Assembly: GCF_041146395.1 (NCBI RefSeq)
Contig: NC_090989.1
Span: 122,139,501 to 122,203,500 of the forward strand
DNA: 64,000 nucleotides
Source of the DNA: Eulemur rufifrons
Taxonomy: Eukaryota; Chordata; Mammalia; Primates; Lemuridae
Direction of reading: 5' to 3'
Shown: positions 26,090 to 61,175 of the stretch, one piece after another
How positions within the stretch are numbered: position 1 is the stretch's first letter
Layout: each line of letters starts with the position of its first letter
Position numbers and translations under genes: made by a program
Notes under the pieces: model-generated
The model's database searches: none
Seen by the model: only the letters and a program-made list of their open reading frames with translations
What the model was told of the DNA's origin: nothing

Positions 26090-26520
26090 CTGGCTCTTTT
26101 GGGCTGACCAGGTCCAGTTAGCATGATGAGGACATTTAAGCCTAAGATCAGCCTGGGCTTCTGGGTCCCTTCAGATTACATATTGACCAAGTTCAGGCAG
26201 GCTAACATAGCCCTGAGGCAAGAACATGAGAGGGCAGGAGAAGATGGGGGAAGGAAGCATTTGCCAATAGTGGTACACCAGGTGCCAGGGGCTGTGTAGA
26301 TTTGCTCCAGTAAAAATACCACTTTTGCAATTCTTGTTGCGATTCACCTCACCACTTGATTACTCTGTGATAATCTGTAGTCATTCTCTGTGACCTGATT
26401 TTCACACTGACCAAACAAGTGAGTTACTTGTGGCTATGGTAGGAGTCACCAGCTTGCATCTTTCAAGTCTTTAGTGGTGGCACTAAGCTCTTGTGAGCAG
26501 GGAAAAAGTTTGTAGGAAGG
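26090..26520 (-). mobile_element. ERVL pol-like fragment, antisense
   Basis: GGTCCAGTTAGCATGATGAGG and GCATCTTTCAAGTCTTTAGTGG parallel the ERVL segment at 5,450-5,880 (GGTCCAATCAGCATAATGTC and GCATCTTTCAAGTCCTTGACGG) in order and orientation. A second, more degraded ERVL piece; its reverse-transcriptase frame is not intact. Confidence 0.6.
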
Positions 26521-28431
26521 CTGGCACACTGTGGGAGATTGATAAACCATAGCCAATATTAATATCATTGCCATTGTCATTGTTGTTATTGTTTTAGCCA
26601 AATCAGGGTCAAAATCTACATTACCACTTTTCTTTTTGAAGTACTATACTTCATTGATCCTAAGAAGCATAATGTTTCACACTTTAACAACTCTGAAATC
26701 AGGATATGATAACAGTTGATGGTATGTTATGATTGCTGCTGAGTTAGATTAAAATTGAGTTCATTCACGGAGGATTTTTCTTTCCTTCTGACAGTCACTT
26801 GGGGGAGAGAGTGGTTTACCAGTGAAACTAAAGCTTGAAGGCCATTCATTTGTGTGCCTCTTGCAAGGCTCTGAAAGGAGTCCTAGTCACAGCATCAGGT
26901 GATCTTATTTTTTTATAAAATTTGCAAGAATAAGATATTTTGTATTCCTTTTTTTCAAAGAGGGCCCAAACTTATATAAGGTTCAGGCTCTACCCCTGCC
27001 AGGGAACTCATAATATTAATAACATGAGCCTACACACAGTCTCAACTTACGACTTTTTATTTTATTTTTTTTAATTTTTTTTTAATTTTTATTTTTTTAT
27101 ATAATAATTGTTGTACAGGCCCGAGAGCCTCTTCCATCCTTGTCAAGGGGAGTGCTAATCTTCTCTCCTTTCATACAACACTCAACTTATGACTTTTGAC
27201 TTACAATATTTTCAACTTATAATGAGTTTGTTAGAACATAACCCCATTGTAAGTTGAGCAGTATCTGTACTTTAAATGAAATTCTCTGAGGTTTTTATTT
27301 TTTTATTTATTTATTTTTTTATGGCATAAGTAGTACCATGACAAGCCTGCATGAGAACCAACTCAGGGTTCAAATTATCAGGGGAGATATTTTCCTCCCT
27401 CCACCCTGTGGCAAAATTGAGACAGGTAATATCTCTTGCTTGCCGTCTCACTGTGTGTGTCCTGCTCTTGCCTTCTTTTCTGTATATTTCTCATGTCTCC
27501 CTATATGGAGGCCTTAAGTGTCTAAGATTTATCCGGGGTCTATTAGACTTCCCTCTGGAAAGGTTTCATTTCTGGTGGCATGTCCAGTCATGACACATCT
27601 TACAATCAATGATGCCTGAGGTTCCATGAACATAGTATATGATAGAATACACCAGCTGGGTTCCCCTGAGACCAGCAGGCTGGCTTGTGGAGTTTGGACA
27701 ACACTGCCCCCTAGAGGTCTCTCTTGTAATCTGAGATTAGTCCCCTAACAACTACTGATAACGGAAGTTTCTTAAAACTCATGAAATGTTTGGGGACATT
27801 GAAATTGATGCCTGCTCACTTGCCTTGATTTGTATGAATCTGAGGAAGGAACAAGAATTGAGCCCAGAGGTGGGGTTCAGATCTGTCTGAGGAACTGAAG
27901 TGGTTGGGGGTCAGTCCTGATGAAGCTAGACTGAGGCAAAGACTATGAGACCTTGGAGAGAAAATCATCACGAGGAGGAGAAGAGTCCATCAGTGTGGTC
28001 CAGCTGAGCAAGTAGGGTCTAGCTGTGAGGCCATGCTAGCCTCTTTTGATCCAGCTCACTCCTCTCAGGGCTTGTGTAGTTAGGAGATTAAGGAAAGGAG
28101 AAGGGTATGGCATAAAACAAAAGAGCTATGCCATGGGAAGCTCAAGAGCTCTGCTAGGGGAACTGCTTCCAAAAGAGCTGGTTATGAGAAGCGGTGCAGT
28201 GGAGTGGAAGGATTGCCTGAGCCAAGTGGGAGGCCTGTGAAACTGCTGGAATGCAGCTACTCTGTTTTTAGGTGGGATACCCATCTGCCAGGAATTTCAG
28301 ATATATTTTGGGAGGTAAATTGATGGGAAAGCAAGACTTCTCACAAATAATCCTACAAATCTGACCTCAATTGTTTTTATAAGCTGGTACAACCCATTGT
28401 AGATCCCATCCACCTCCACTCAGCTTTTATC
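26521..28431. other. No gene; possible continuation of ERV sequence
   Basis: No coding region supported. T-rich low-complexity blocks lie at 27,057-27,105 and 27,293-27,320. Some of 26,500-28,300 could be further ERVL internal sequence, but I cannot show it. Confidence 0.35.
27135..27166 (-). pseudogene. Short U6 snRNA-like fragment
   Basis: The 32 bases read, on the minus strand, AGAGAAGATTAGCA followed by a variant of the U6 'TGGCCCCTGCGCAAGGATG' segment with several changes. Neither the 5' start nor the 3' end of U6 is present, so it cannot be a functional RNA gene. Flanked by T-rich sequence. Confidence 0.35.
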
Positions 28432-29222
28432 CGTGCTGTCCAGTATGGCAACCACTGGCCACATGTGGCTATTGAGCACTTGAAATGACTAGTGTGACTG
28501 AGAAACTGAATTTAAGATGTTATTTAATTTTAATTAATTTAAAATTTAATTCTAAAACTGAAGCAGTATATTGTCCTGTAAAACTTAGAAGAAACATTTG
28601 TAAAAGTGGGTTTTTTGGATATTGATAAATTTAGAGTTGATTCTTAGTAGATGCAGTACCTCCTTGCACATGACGGTAACAATACTGAGTGGGCACAAGA
28701 GTTGCTTCACTTAACTTGGACATGTGCCGTTTTGAAACTGATATCCGTTTGCATCACAGTCAAATGAACTCTTCTGAAAAAGATGAACCAGTTATGTCAT
28801 TATGAATGTGAACATCAGAGGAAAACAAAATTTTTGGTTCCAAATTCAATTATTGGAAAACTTTTAAGTACATTTGGAACAACTTAGGTATGTGAATCTA
28901 CTTTTTCTAATTATAAGTTTTATGAAATCTAAATATAGGTCAAGCATTTCAGAGGAAGATTTACTATCTGAGTTGAGAGAGGCTATAAAGATAAAATATA
29001 AGCTAGATTTGAAGACTTAGTACAAAAAATGTAAATTATCTCATTAATAATTTTAAAATATTGATTTTATGATAAAATGGTAGGATTTTGGATATACTGA
29101 GCTAAGTAAAATACATTATTAAAATTAGTTTTACCTGTTTATTTTTCTCTTTTTAAAATGTGGCTAATAGAACATTTAAAGTTATGTATGTGGCTTGCAT
29201 TCTATTTCTATTGGACAGTGCT
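28432..29222. mobile_element. hAT-type DNA transposon, both ends visible
   Basis: Left end GTGCTGTCCAGTATGGCAAC and right-end complement AGCACTGTCCAATAGAAATA form terminal inverted repeats. The element contains CCACATGTGGCTATTGAGCAC. Non-coding relatives occur at 48,436-48,590 and 57,095-57,305. Confidence 0.65.
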
Positions 29223-30900
29223 AATCTGGATTATTTAAAGACAGGTCCACATTTTGTATATCTCCATATCCTTGGCACTAACATGGCATTGACATGTAAC
29301 AGGGCTGCATAAATGCTTATTGAGGAAGAGGATTTAATCTCGGAAGAGTTTTCTACTACTCACGTGAACTACTAAGATCGAATTCCCCAAATAATATGTA
29401 AATCCTCTATTTCACTTCCTCAGGACAATTATTAACCTACATGTTTCTCCTGCCTCTTTTCTCTTGGTCACTGGTACTGAACAATGAAAGGCTGAACCTG
29501 GTCTGTTGATTTCCTGCCCCTCCCCTCTTGTTTTCCGCTCAAAGTACCCAAAGCACCACTAATCATTGTAAAGGCAGGTGACATTTTGGGCTGGATGATT
29601 TTTTTTAAAAAAGGGGGTTAGTTAGCGACAACTTGTCTTAATTATCTAGTCAGGTTTGCCAAGTAGTGTTCTTTGTTTAAAATTGTGAACCTCATTTATA
29701 CATTTTTCCTGGCCAGGACATCAATAAGAACTTTAGCTGCAAAGAAAAAGACAACAAAAACAAAAAGAAAGTACCTATGACTTGTCCAGAGAAATTTAGT
29801 AGTTTATTGCTTATCCACTTTGCAAAGCCCTTTCTCCTAAAATGCAACATGAATTTTTGTGTCTAATCCCAGAATTACACTGAAAGCTAGATTCCCTGTG
29901 GTGTGAACTACCTTCGACTCACAGGAAAAGCAGGAGAAAACAGAGTATTTCCTCTTGGGCATGGCAGAAAAATTCTGTTGACTCTGCAGCACAGCATGTA
30001 TATGCTGGGATCCATTCCGGTTCCTGCTCAACCTTTTGTTCAAAATAACCAGTCTATATGATCCAATTAAACCAGTGACTTCAGCTGAGAAAATAGTTTG
30101 CTTTATTTCTTCACTAAACTAGCAAATTAATTTCTTGAACGTGATTGTGCTGTTGTGTCAGGGGAGTGAGTTTCCAGTCAAGACTGGGTGAAGACACAGT
30201 CTGGGTCACCCCTTCCCCATGTGTATTGAGATATCCCAGCTGGAAATACTGGGCAAACCTTTGTATTGCTCGAGGTCAGATAACTATGTGGGGAATATGA
30301 AAGCTAGATTCCCCGCGGTATGAATTACCTTCCACTCACAGAAACAGTGCTTTTGTTTGATATTAGAGCTACCAGATAATTTTTTAGTATAAATTGTGTC
30401 ATGCAACATGTGGGACATACATATACTAAAAAATATTCATTGTTTATCAAAAATTAAAAATAAACTTGGCATCCTGTATTTTTATTTGCTAAGTCTTGCA
30501 ACCCCAGATAAGATCCTAGATTTCCCCCCAAAGAGACAACTATCCTCTTTCTCAAAACAAGTAACATGATGTAAGGGTTTATAAAAGAATATCTGTGGGA
30601 TATGTGGAGAAATTCGGAGACCAGCATGGTGCTTGACAATTTTTGCTAAACCATCTTGCTGAAAACCAACTGAGATCGGACCCGGATGTCTATTTTCAAG
30701 CCTCTGATGACAAAATGAATTATATAAAAGGGTCGTGCAAATTGTAATGTGCCGCTTTGCTTTGCTTATCTGTTGCATTGTTGATCCTTTAATGTGCACA
30801 TCTGGACTCCTTAATAAGATTGTAAACTCACGAGGGCAGAAACTGTGTCTTCTTTTTATTGGTATCCCTAAATTCCAACAAAATGTCTGGGCACCAGTAC
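29223..30900. other. No gene; one short dispersed duplication
   Basis: No recognised transposon over most of it. A 44-bp segment at 29,881-29,924 is repeated imperfectly at 30,298-30,341. 30,800-30,910 resembles the 3' tail of an L2 (AAACTCACGAGGGCAGAAAC). Confidence 0.4.
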
Positions 30901-32600
30901 ATGCTAGGAAGTGTTAAAGATGATTATGAAGGATTTGAGGATCTTGATATAAAAGAATGTTGGGTGTGAAAGCCAATGGCTGTTCTAGCAATCCCATTGG
31001 GAGTTCACGTTGGGATCCAGGAGCTATGCCAGAGGCCAGTGGAGTTTCCTGGGATGGAAATAGAGCTCAACCGTGTTTTAGGAGGAGTCTACTGGGAGCC
31101 CTGCTCTGGTCTGCTCCAGAACAAATGTCTGTCCTTGACACCAATACGAGCAGCAGCCTTCCCTGCCACCTGTCAGTGAACCACTGCCAAAGTGTAATTG
31201 TACCGGGATGTTGTGAGAGGAAGCCTGATTTAAACAGGGCCCTGGCAGAGTCAGGGGTCCAGCAGTGCCTTTTCATACCTGTTAATGAAGCCTCATTAGA
31301 AACAGCAAGAGCCTGTGCTGGGAACTGGAAGCACCAGTCTGCTGAGGCTCTCCCTGCCAAAAGGCGATTAACTGAATGATTTATGGCAGCTGCTCTCTGA
31401 GATGATGGCGGAGGCGGCCTAGTGTGTGCAGGCCTGCACAGCGTGCCGTCTGGTGTAAACTCAGGAGTGTGTGCAAATTCATTCTCCCCTCCTTCCAGTG
31501 GCTGAAACGGTTTCCAGGTTCTGAAAAAATGCATGGCCATTCAGACACAGAAGTTCCTCCTCCTGATGGCTGACCTTTCGGGGCCCTTACCTTCCAAGCC
31601 TCCAGCTGTGTTTAGGTTAGAGATTTAGGTCTTGGCTGGGGGGGCAAAAAAATTAATAGTAGCAAGCAAGAAAGAAAAGCAACAGACCTCAGTGTCTGCT
31701 GCCTCCAACAGAGCTAGGCCAGCCGCACTTTGTTTGCCGGCAGAGCCCTTGTGCCCAGGTGGTTCAATTATGGGCAGCCCCATAGTGTGCAGCTACAGAA
31801 GAGATGGACGTTTTGTGAAAGGCAGTTTTTGGTGGTTTCTTGGCTATTTCCATGCCTCAAACAACGAACTAAATTATGTAAAGGTGTTGTGCAAACTCTA
31901 AGTAGCTATTCTGGCCATCTGACTTGTTAATACAGGAATTAATAAAATTTCCCTTTGATCTTTTCAGACCAAAAAGGAACACCAGTTGTAGTAATTCCAA
32001 TCAGGAGACCTATTTCTTTTTAAAGGTTTCCTTAAAGATAAATAAGGTTTCTTTTGTTTGTCTCACCCTTGGCTATTTGGAACCTCTGGTATGAGGGGTC
32101 TTCAATTATGCCCATATTCGATACATCCCCCTATCTGGATTAGCAGCTCACAAAGACAAAGCTTAAGAAATTAAGGCTGGGTTTTCTCGACTGTGTGTCT
32201 GTGTGTGTGTGGTTTTAGAGGCACTGAGACACAGGTGGTGGTTTCAATTTTAATCAGAAGGCAAGAGAGTCTTGCCTGGGTAGGCGGCAGATGCATGAAC
32301 TATATTTGGCTGGCCCAGGCCTTGAGAGGGCTGGGGGGAGGAGGTGGGAGGATGCTGGAAGAAAATTTTGAGGCTGCAAGTGGGGTGAGCAACCACAATC
32401 TAATTAATCCCCCACTTAGATTGAATTGGCTTAGATTGGGCTTAGAGTGAAGTTCCTTTTAATCTGATTGAGAGGTGCTCTGCCAATAGCATGTGAAATG
32501 TGTCTGCACATAAATATGCACGCAGAGTTCATTAAAGAGGTCTGAATACTCTGTGATGCCTGCAATTATGACACATGCAATAAAGCAGCACACTAATCCC
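30901..32600. other. Repeat-poor stretch just downstream of BFSP2; candidate conserved non-coding DNA
   Basis: I recognise no transposon over about 1.7 kb, which is rare in this window. 31,280-31,400 (around CCTGTTAATGAAGCCTCATT) and 32,395-32,600 (TAATTAATCCCCC, CATAAATATGCACGCAG) have the AT-core motif density and lack of decay typical of regulatory DNA. The open frames here overlap on both strands and have no domain. Function is inference only. Confidence 0.35.
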
Positions 32601-32854
32601 CTCTCCAGCAAGAGTGTTGTTTTTTGGCCTCCAATTGTAGCAATCCTGCAAGATGTGAGCACAACTTTTGCCTGAGCAGCATTTTTACATTGACGAACCC
32701 AAGAACAGTTGACCCTTGGATGGCAAAGCAGATGGTGTCACACTCAAGGACCCTTCTAGAAGCCTTCAAGAATGGCTCTGTGAGCAAAGGCCAGGCAGGC
32801 AAAGTGATGTCCATCTTGACCCCAACATGAGTTGAATAAGGCGGGCAGACTGGA

Positions 32855-33086
32855 AGCTGCACACAAAGCATTTATTTGAGGGGGGACAAGGGAGGTTGCT
32901 CAAGCTACAGACTACTCAAATTAAAGCAGAAGGACCCTCTCCACTCCAGGAAGCTTTTCAGCCCAGGCTGAATCAACTAGGGAATCCAGCAGGGGCTGAA
33001 GCTCAGGGGAAAGCCCCTCGGGCGACTTCACGGGTCAGTTGGTGAGGAAGGTAGCATTTTCTTCACGAGAAGGGGAAGTTTCTCCA

Positions 33087-33090
<4 letters not shown>
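32855..33090 (-). CDS. BFSP2: BFSP2 exon 7: last codon, stop and 3' UTR (coding part 33087-33090)
   Basis: A strong acceptor (ATTTCCTTTCAG) at 33,091 is followed by C, which completes TG|C (Cys), then TGA at 33,089-33,087. So the exon adds one residue and ends the protein, as expected for the tailless phakinin. The rest, to about 32,855, is 3' UTR. Support: correct phase, acceptor quality, position 2.15 kb downstream of exon 6, and an AATAAA near its end. The exact cleavage point is inferred (about 15 bases past AATAAA), so the low coordinate is approximate. Confidence 0.85.
32871..32876 (-). promoter_or_regulatory. BFSP2: BFSP2 polyadenylation signal AATAAA
   Basis: Canonical AATAAA on the minus strand about 210 bases after the stop codon, followed within 6-12 bases by a GT-rich stretch (TTTGTGTG) that can serve as the downstream element. 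I see no better hexamer between the stop and this site. Confidence 0.8.
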
Positions 33091-56530
<23,440 letters not shown>

Positions 56531-56647
56531 CTAGAGCCATCACACACACCAAAGGAGACAAGGTCACTGGGACTGTCATGGGCATTTACCACTGTGACTT
56601 GTGTTGGGCACAGAGGCTCTGGGGAACTCACAGAACCTTTCTTATAG

Positions 56648-56650
56648 CAA

Positions 56651-56684
<34 letters not shown>

Positions 56685-56690
56685 TTTTTC
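56648..56690. repeat. (TA)n low-complexity tract
   Basis: Imperfect TA repeat with one GTA interruption, just before an Alu monomer. Confidence 0.9.
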
Positions 56691-56810
56691 AAGATGAGGT
56701 CTCACTGTACTGCCCAGGCTGGTCTCAAACTCCTAGCCCCAAGTGATCCTCTTGCCTCAGCCTCTTGAGTTGCTGGGATTACAGGTGCCAGCCACCACAC
56801 TTGGCCTCGA
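56691..56810 (-). repeat. Alu monomer (FRAM/FLAM-like), antisense
   Basis: AAGATGAGGTCTCACTGTAC, CCCAGGCTGGTCTCAAACTC, TTGAGTTGCTGGGATTACAGG. One 7SL arm only. Confidence 0.8.
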
Positions 56811-57094
56811 TAACAAATATTTTTAGAATTAAATTGTCCATTTCCAAAAAGGTGCTGGTGGCGGGAGATAAACCATAAAGGATAAAATCTAGATATCTTG
56901 TAAAAGTTTTTTAGAGTTGGACTTTTGGGACACAAGGATAATTCACAGGCAGACTTGTTCACAGCCTCAGTCATAGTGATGACCTTTCAAGTCTCCAGGA
57001 AAGAGTTCTGGCTCCTTAAAATGAAGTTTGGCTGGCCTTCTTGGCAGCGCTTAACATTTTCTGGTCATGAGTGCCTTTGAAAAGCTGATGAAAT
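56811..57094. other. BFSP2 intron 1; nothing recognised
   Basis: No exon-1-like intermediate-filament sequence and no clear repeat. Confidence 0.4.
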
Positions 57095-57305
57095 ATCTAG
57101 AGTAGTGCTGTCCAGCAGAACTCCCTGTGATGATGGAAATGTTCTATATCTGCGCTGTCCAACATGGTGGCCACACATGGCTACTGAGCGCTCAATGTGG
57201 CAGGGGTGACTGAGGAACTGAAAATTTAATTTTATTGACATTTGATTTAAATTTAAATAGCTGCATGTGGCTAGTGGCTACTGTATTGGACTGCATGGCT
57301 CTAGA
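57095..57305 (+). mobile_element. hAT-like non-autonomous element
   Basis: GTAGTGCTGTCCAGCAGAAC, ATATCTGCGCTGTCCAACATG, GCTAGTGGCTACTGTATTGG. Compact relative of the element at 28,432. Confidence 0.7.
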
Positions 57306-57850
57306 ATTTGGTCCACCCTCAACACATACATGCGAACATAAACCTTGTGCAAATAGTTCAGAGTTTCATGGAGCCTTGAAGAGCGGTGTTTCAAACTTGG
57401 CTCTTGGACCCCTTAGGATCCCCCATGGGTGAGGGTTTGGGGGTTCTCTCCTCAACCTGAGAAACTCCTTTATATTACACAGCTACATGGCGGGATGGTG
57501 GCTCTGATGGGGAGACCCAGGGAACACCCTGGTGGAGCCAAACCCCAGCTGCCCAGCTACGGAGGGGAGTGACTGTGCTCTCCCCTTGTTGCAGTGTGCC
57601 TGTCTTGTTTCACTTCACTGAATTTACCACTAGCAAAGCGGATCTTTCCCCAGCCTGGCCCTGGGGCACCCCGGGGAGCACTCCCTCTCCTAGCTCTCAT
57701 CTCTCTCCTGTCTCTGACCCCTGTGCCTGCAACTCATTCACAGCCAAGAACAAAAGGACTGACACAAGCTTAAAACAGTGATTTGCAACCTTCTTTTAGA
57801 GTACCAGTCCTCCTCCCCCAAATTAAAACTTACAGAAAAACCACGTTTAT
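57306..57850. other. BFSP2 intron 1; nothing recognised
   Basis: No domain-bearing frame, no assigned repeat. Confidence 0.4.

Positions 57851-57851
<1 letters not shown>

Positions 57852-57884
<33 letters not shown>
57852..57884. repeat. (CA)n microsatellite
   Basis: About 15 CA units. Confidence 0.95.
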
Positions 57885-57885
<1 letters not shown>

Positions 57886-57903
57886 CACGCATGACACACA
57901 CAT

Positions 57904-58250
57904 GCAGAGTTGTCCTTTGGCTCCGGGGCACCCCTGCAGATACCAAAATCCACAGATGCTCAAATCTCTTACATAAAATGGTGTAGTATTTACATATAAC
58001 ATACGCACATCCCCCCCCCCCCGTATACCTTAAAATCAGCTCTAGGTTACTTATAATACCTAATACGATGTAAAAGCTTATAAATAGTTGTTATTTATAA
58101 CACCATCTTGTTTAGGAAATAATGACAAGGAAAAAAGTCTGTACATGTTTAGTATAGACACAAACATCCTTTTTGTTAAAAATATTTTTGATTCGAGGTT
58201 GGTTGAATCCACACACGTGGAACCCATGGTTACCGAGGGCGACTGCTTAC
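57904..58250. mobile_element. Tigger/MER2-like non-autonomous DNA transposon, both ends present
   Basis: Left end CAGAGTTGTCCTTTGGCTCC and right-end complement CAGTCGCCCTCGGTAACC are terminal inverted repeats. Internal TTACATAAAATGGTGTAGTAT and GAGGTTGGTTGAATCCAC are typical. A C12 run lies near 58,010-58,022. Confidence 0.75.
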
Positions 58251-58251
58251 A

Positions 58252-58424
58252 CCAGTGTTCTCAAAGTGCAGGCCTGCCTGGGCCAGCAGCAGCAGTGTCA
58301 CCTAGGAACTTGTGAAAAATGCAGATTCTCAGACCCTATTCAGACGTGCAAATCAGAGTCTCCGGAGATGGGTCCCAACTTGTTTCAACAGGCTCTCCAG
58401 GGGCTTCCCATGCGCATTGCACTG
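58252..58424 (+). mobile_element. MER5A-like hAT fragment
   Basis: CAGTGTTCTCAAAGTGCAGG, AACTTGTGAAAAATGCAGATTC, CAGAGTCTCCGGAGATGGG. Confidence 0.7.
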
Positions 58425-58690
58425 TGGGAGCCATGTTACATACACCTGCCTCCAGGCCTACCCAGCTGCCTCCCGCGCTGCAGCTGGAGTCCTCTGTGCC
58501 CTTGCGCAGGTGCTGCCTACAGGGAGAACACCGTTTTACCCCCTCACACCTCAGGCCTTGCTGCCTGAGAAATCCTTCTCCACTTTAATGCTCATCCCAA
58601 ACGTGGCTCCCTCTGTGAGGCTTTTCTATTCATTCGCTCATTCATCCTTGCCCTCATTTCTTCAGCATATAACCCCTGTTTACCTCACGC
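58425..58690 (+). repeat. L2 LINE 3' piece
   Basis: CCTCTGTGCCCTTGCGCAGGT, TTAATGCTCATCCCAAACGTG, CTCCCTCTGTGAGGCTTTTC follow the L2 3' order. Confidence 0.65.
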
Positions 58691-59284
58691 CAGGCTCTGT
58701 CCTGGCTGCTGGGGAACTAGCAGGTGTTGCAGGAGATGAGGTTAAAAAGGTAGGCAAAGGCCGTGGAGGGAAGGCCTTGGAGACAATGGGAAGGAGGCGA
58801 GAGTGACCGGAAGCCACTGAAGGGTTCTGAGCAGGGTACAGGTGTGCTCTGTGTGTCACGGAGACCGCCCCCCCCCCCCACTGTGGGAAGGGAGGATCGT
58901 AGGAGGCAGGAGAGGATGCCGAGGGACCAGCCAGGTGGCTCTTGTAGCGGTCCAGGGAGTCCATCTGATTAGTGGTGGTGGCTTTGACTGACGATGTGCT
59001 GTAGAGAAGCAGACTGGTCTGAGATGTATCTGGGGGACGGAGTAGTTGTGGGGAGAGTGAGGGAAAGGACTCAGGGACAACCCCAAAGTTTTTAGCCTGA
59101 GCTGCTGCTGCACACACAGTAGGGCCTTTTGTGATTCTCTTCCTCCCTCCTTGGGTCCTTCCTGCCTGATCACACCCACCGCTGTGGCGCATCCTCCCTA
59201 TCTCACCGCAGTTAGTGTAAACGCTTCGTAGACGGTGACAGTGCTTTTGCATTCTTGCACCTCGCTCCTCCACCCGCCAGCTTG
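58691..59284. other. BFSP2 intron 1; no gene despite a 204-codon open frame on the minus strand
   Basis: The open frame at 58,680-59,294 has no recognised domain, is cysteine-poor and proline/serine-rich, and overlaps the tail of an L2. A C11 run lies near 58,868-58,878. I treat it as chance. Confidence 0.45.
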
Positions 59285-59500
59285 GGCCGGTCACTTAGAG
59301 TAAGCAACTCTAAGATTTGGTCTCCTCACCCGTAAAATGAGGGTGACAATGCACCCTTCCTCCTAGGGTCGTTGTGAGAATTAAATGAACCCACATATGT
59401 AAAGCACTCAGCAGACTGCCTGGCACAGAGTGAGGATGCCGTGAGCGGCGGCCATTATTATTACTGTTATTTGTCTTTGCACAAAGCAGTTGTTCAATGA
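59285..59500 (+). repeat. MIR SINE
   Basis: CACCCGTAAAATGAGGGTGAC, CGTTGTGAGAATTAAATGAAC, CACTCAGCAGACTGCCTGGC, ending in ATTATTATTACTG. Confidence 0.85.
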
Positions 59501-60280
59501 CTGCTGAATGAATCTGATGGGCTTGTGCAGTCTGGCACAGATCCTGCTCCACTTTTCTGAATGCACAGGCAGCTGAATGAAGACTTCCATCTAGTGGCTT
59601 GATACATATATATTTTTCCTGTCTGTTTTTCCTGTCCATAGCCATTTGAAAAGGCCTGGTCATTTGTGCTATGAGAATGAGGATTTCATCCCTTCCTATT
59701 TCTGTCTTCATGGCGGATGTAGTTGTTAAACAAAGTGAGCTGGTGGTGGCGGATGAGAGATGTGACCATCACTGTGTTTAGAAAAAGGCAAAGACAGGCA
59801 GCATTTGAAAAAAGGTTATCATTTGGGCCCAGGGGTACAATCAATGCTTTGTTTGGAGTTAAAGATATTGGCATGCTAGCAGCTAGAGCTGCAGGCAGGG
59901 GAAGGAGGTGGGCAAGGCTGGGCTCCTGGGAAATTAAACTGAGCTGGTGCAGTGGCACGATGTGATATTCCCTTCCCACATTTATGGGACTTTCAAGGTT
60001 AGGATGGATGCTCAGCATAACTTGCTTCTAGCAATAAATGGAAAGGAATAATTATCTTTCCCTGGCACCCCGGTGACACTGCTCTTACGAAGGTGGCGAA
60101 GACCATTTCATCACCAAGCTCAGCAGATGCGTCTCTGTGCTCATCTCCACCTGCCAGCTGCATTTGTCCCAGAAGGTGTACTTTTCTCTGTCGGCTTCCA
60201 GGACACCACTCTCTCCTGCACTTCCTCTACTTCATGGACCATTCTTTCTCACCAATCTCTCCTCCACTAGGTCTTTCTTC
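59501..60280. other. BFSP2 intron 1; nothing recognised
   Basis: No repeat or coding evidence by eye. Confidence 0.4.
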
Positions 60281-60284
60281 CTTA

Positions 60285-61175
60285 TCCGAACTCTATATAT
60301 TTCTCAGGAGTGGGTCTTCAGGCTTCTCTTTATCCCTAAGTGATCTGAGCTATTCACGTAGGTTTAAATACCATCGTATGTGCTAATGACTTCCACTTTT
60401 ATGTCTCCAGGTCAGAACGTTCCTCTCAGCTCCAGACTTGCATATCCACTCTTTCCTTGAGGTCCTCACTTGGCTGTTTCTCAGCTATTCAAACTTAACA
60501 TCCCCCAAATGGAAATCTAGATTTCCCCCCCCTCAAATCCTCCCTTTCCCCACCTCTCCTTAACCTTCTTCATCTCTGTCAACACCCCCAACACCTACCC
60601 AGAAACCAGGGGGTCATCTTGACCTCTCACTCTCATCTGCCACACCTAATCCAGCACTGAGTCTAGTCAATTCCACCCCACGATGTATCTCAAATCTGTC
60701 TACTTCTCCCCACCTCTCCTGATGCAGGTCACCATCATGCTGTCCTTTACCATGGCAACATCCTTCTAACTCCCTGATCTGTCCTTCCCCCTCTAATACA
60801 TCCTACATCCTGCTTCCAGGGTGATCTTCTTAAACTCTTAAAATCAGATCATGTCACTGATTAAATTGAATTAAAACTCTTCAGAGGTGTCTCTTAGAAT
60901 GAAACTCTAACTTCTGACAGTGGCCTTCAAGTCCCTGCATGCTTGTCACTCTTCCATTGCTCACCAGGCTCTAGCTGTGAATGCCCCTGGTCTTTCTGGA
61001 CCACACCGGTCTGTCTCTCTCCTGTCTCGAGGCCCTAGCACAAGCCGACTGCTCTGCCTGGTCCACTGCTCCCCTCTTCTCTGCATGGGTAGCTCCTTCG
61101 TCCCGGTGGCCTTACCTCTGCCCCTCTCTGCCTTGTTGGCTCAAGGGATATATACACTTGATTTAAAAAGTTAAA
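60285..61175 (+). repeat. L2 LINE 3' region, long
   Basis: In order: GTGCTAATGACTTCCAC, CTCTCCTTGAG-type pyrimidine-rich text, AACCAGGGGGTCATCTTGACC, GTGATCTTCTTAAACTC, AAATCAGATCATGTCACTG, CAGTGGCCTTCAAGTCCC. Matches the L2 3' third over nearly 900 bases. Confidence 0.75.

Noticed and set aside
31067..31540. 157-codon minus-strand frame and overlapping plus-strand frames
   Set aside because: Frames overlap on both strands without domains or conserved splice sites; more likely chance in repeat-poor DNA.
57852..57884. CA repeat considered as a CRISPR-like or minisatellite array
   Set aside because: Simple dinucleotide microsatellite; no spacers. No CRISPR is expected or seen in this eukaryotic window.
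58680..59294. 204-codon open frame on the minus strand, the longest in the window
   Set aside because: No domain, no splice context, no recognisable protein family, and it overlaps an L2 tail. It is not BFSP2 exon 1: no coil 1A 'LNDR'-type motif.
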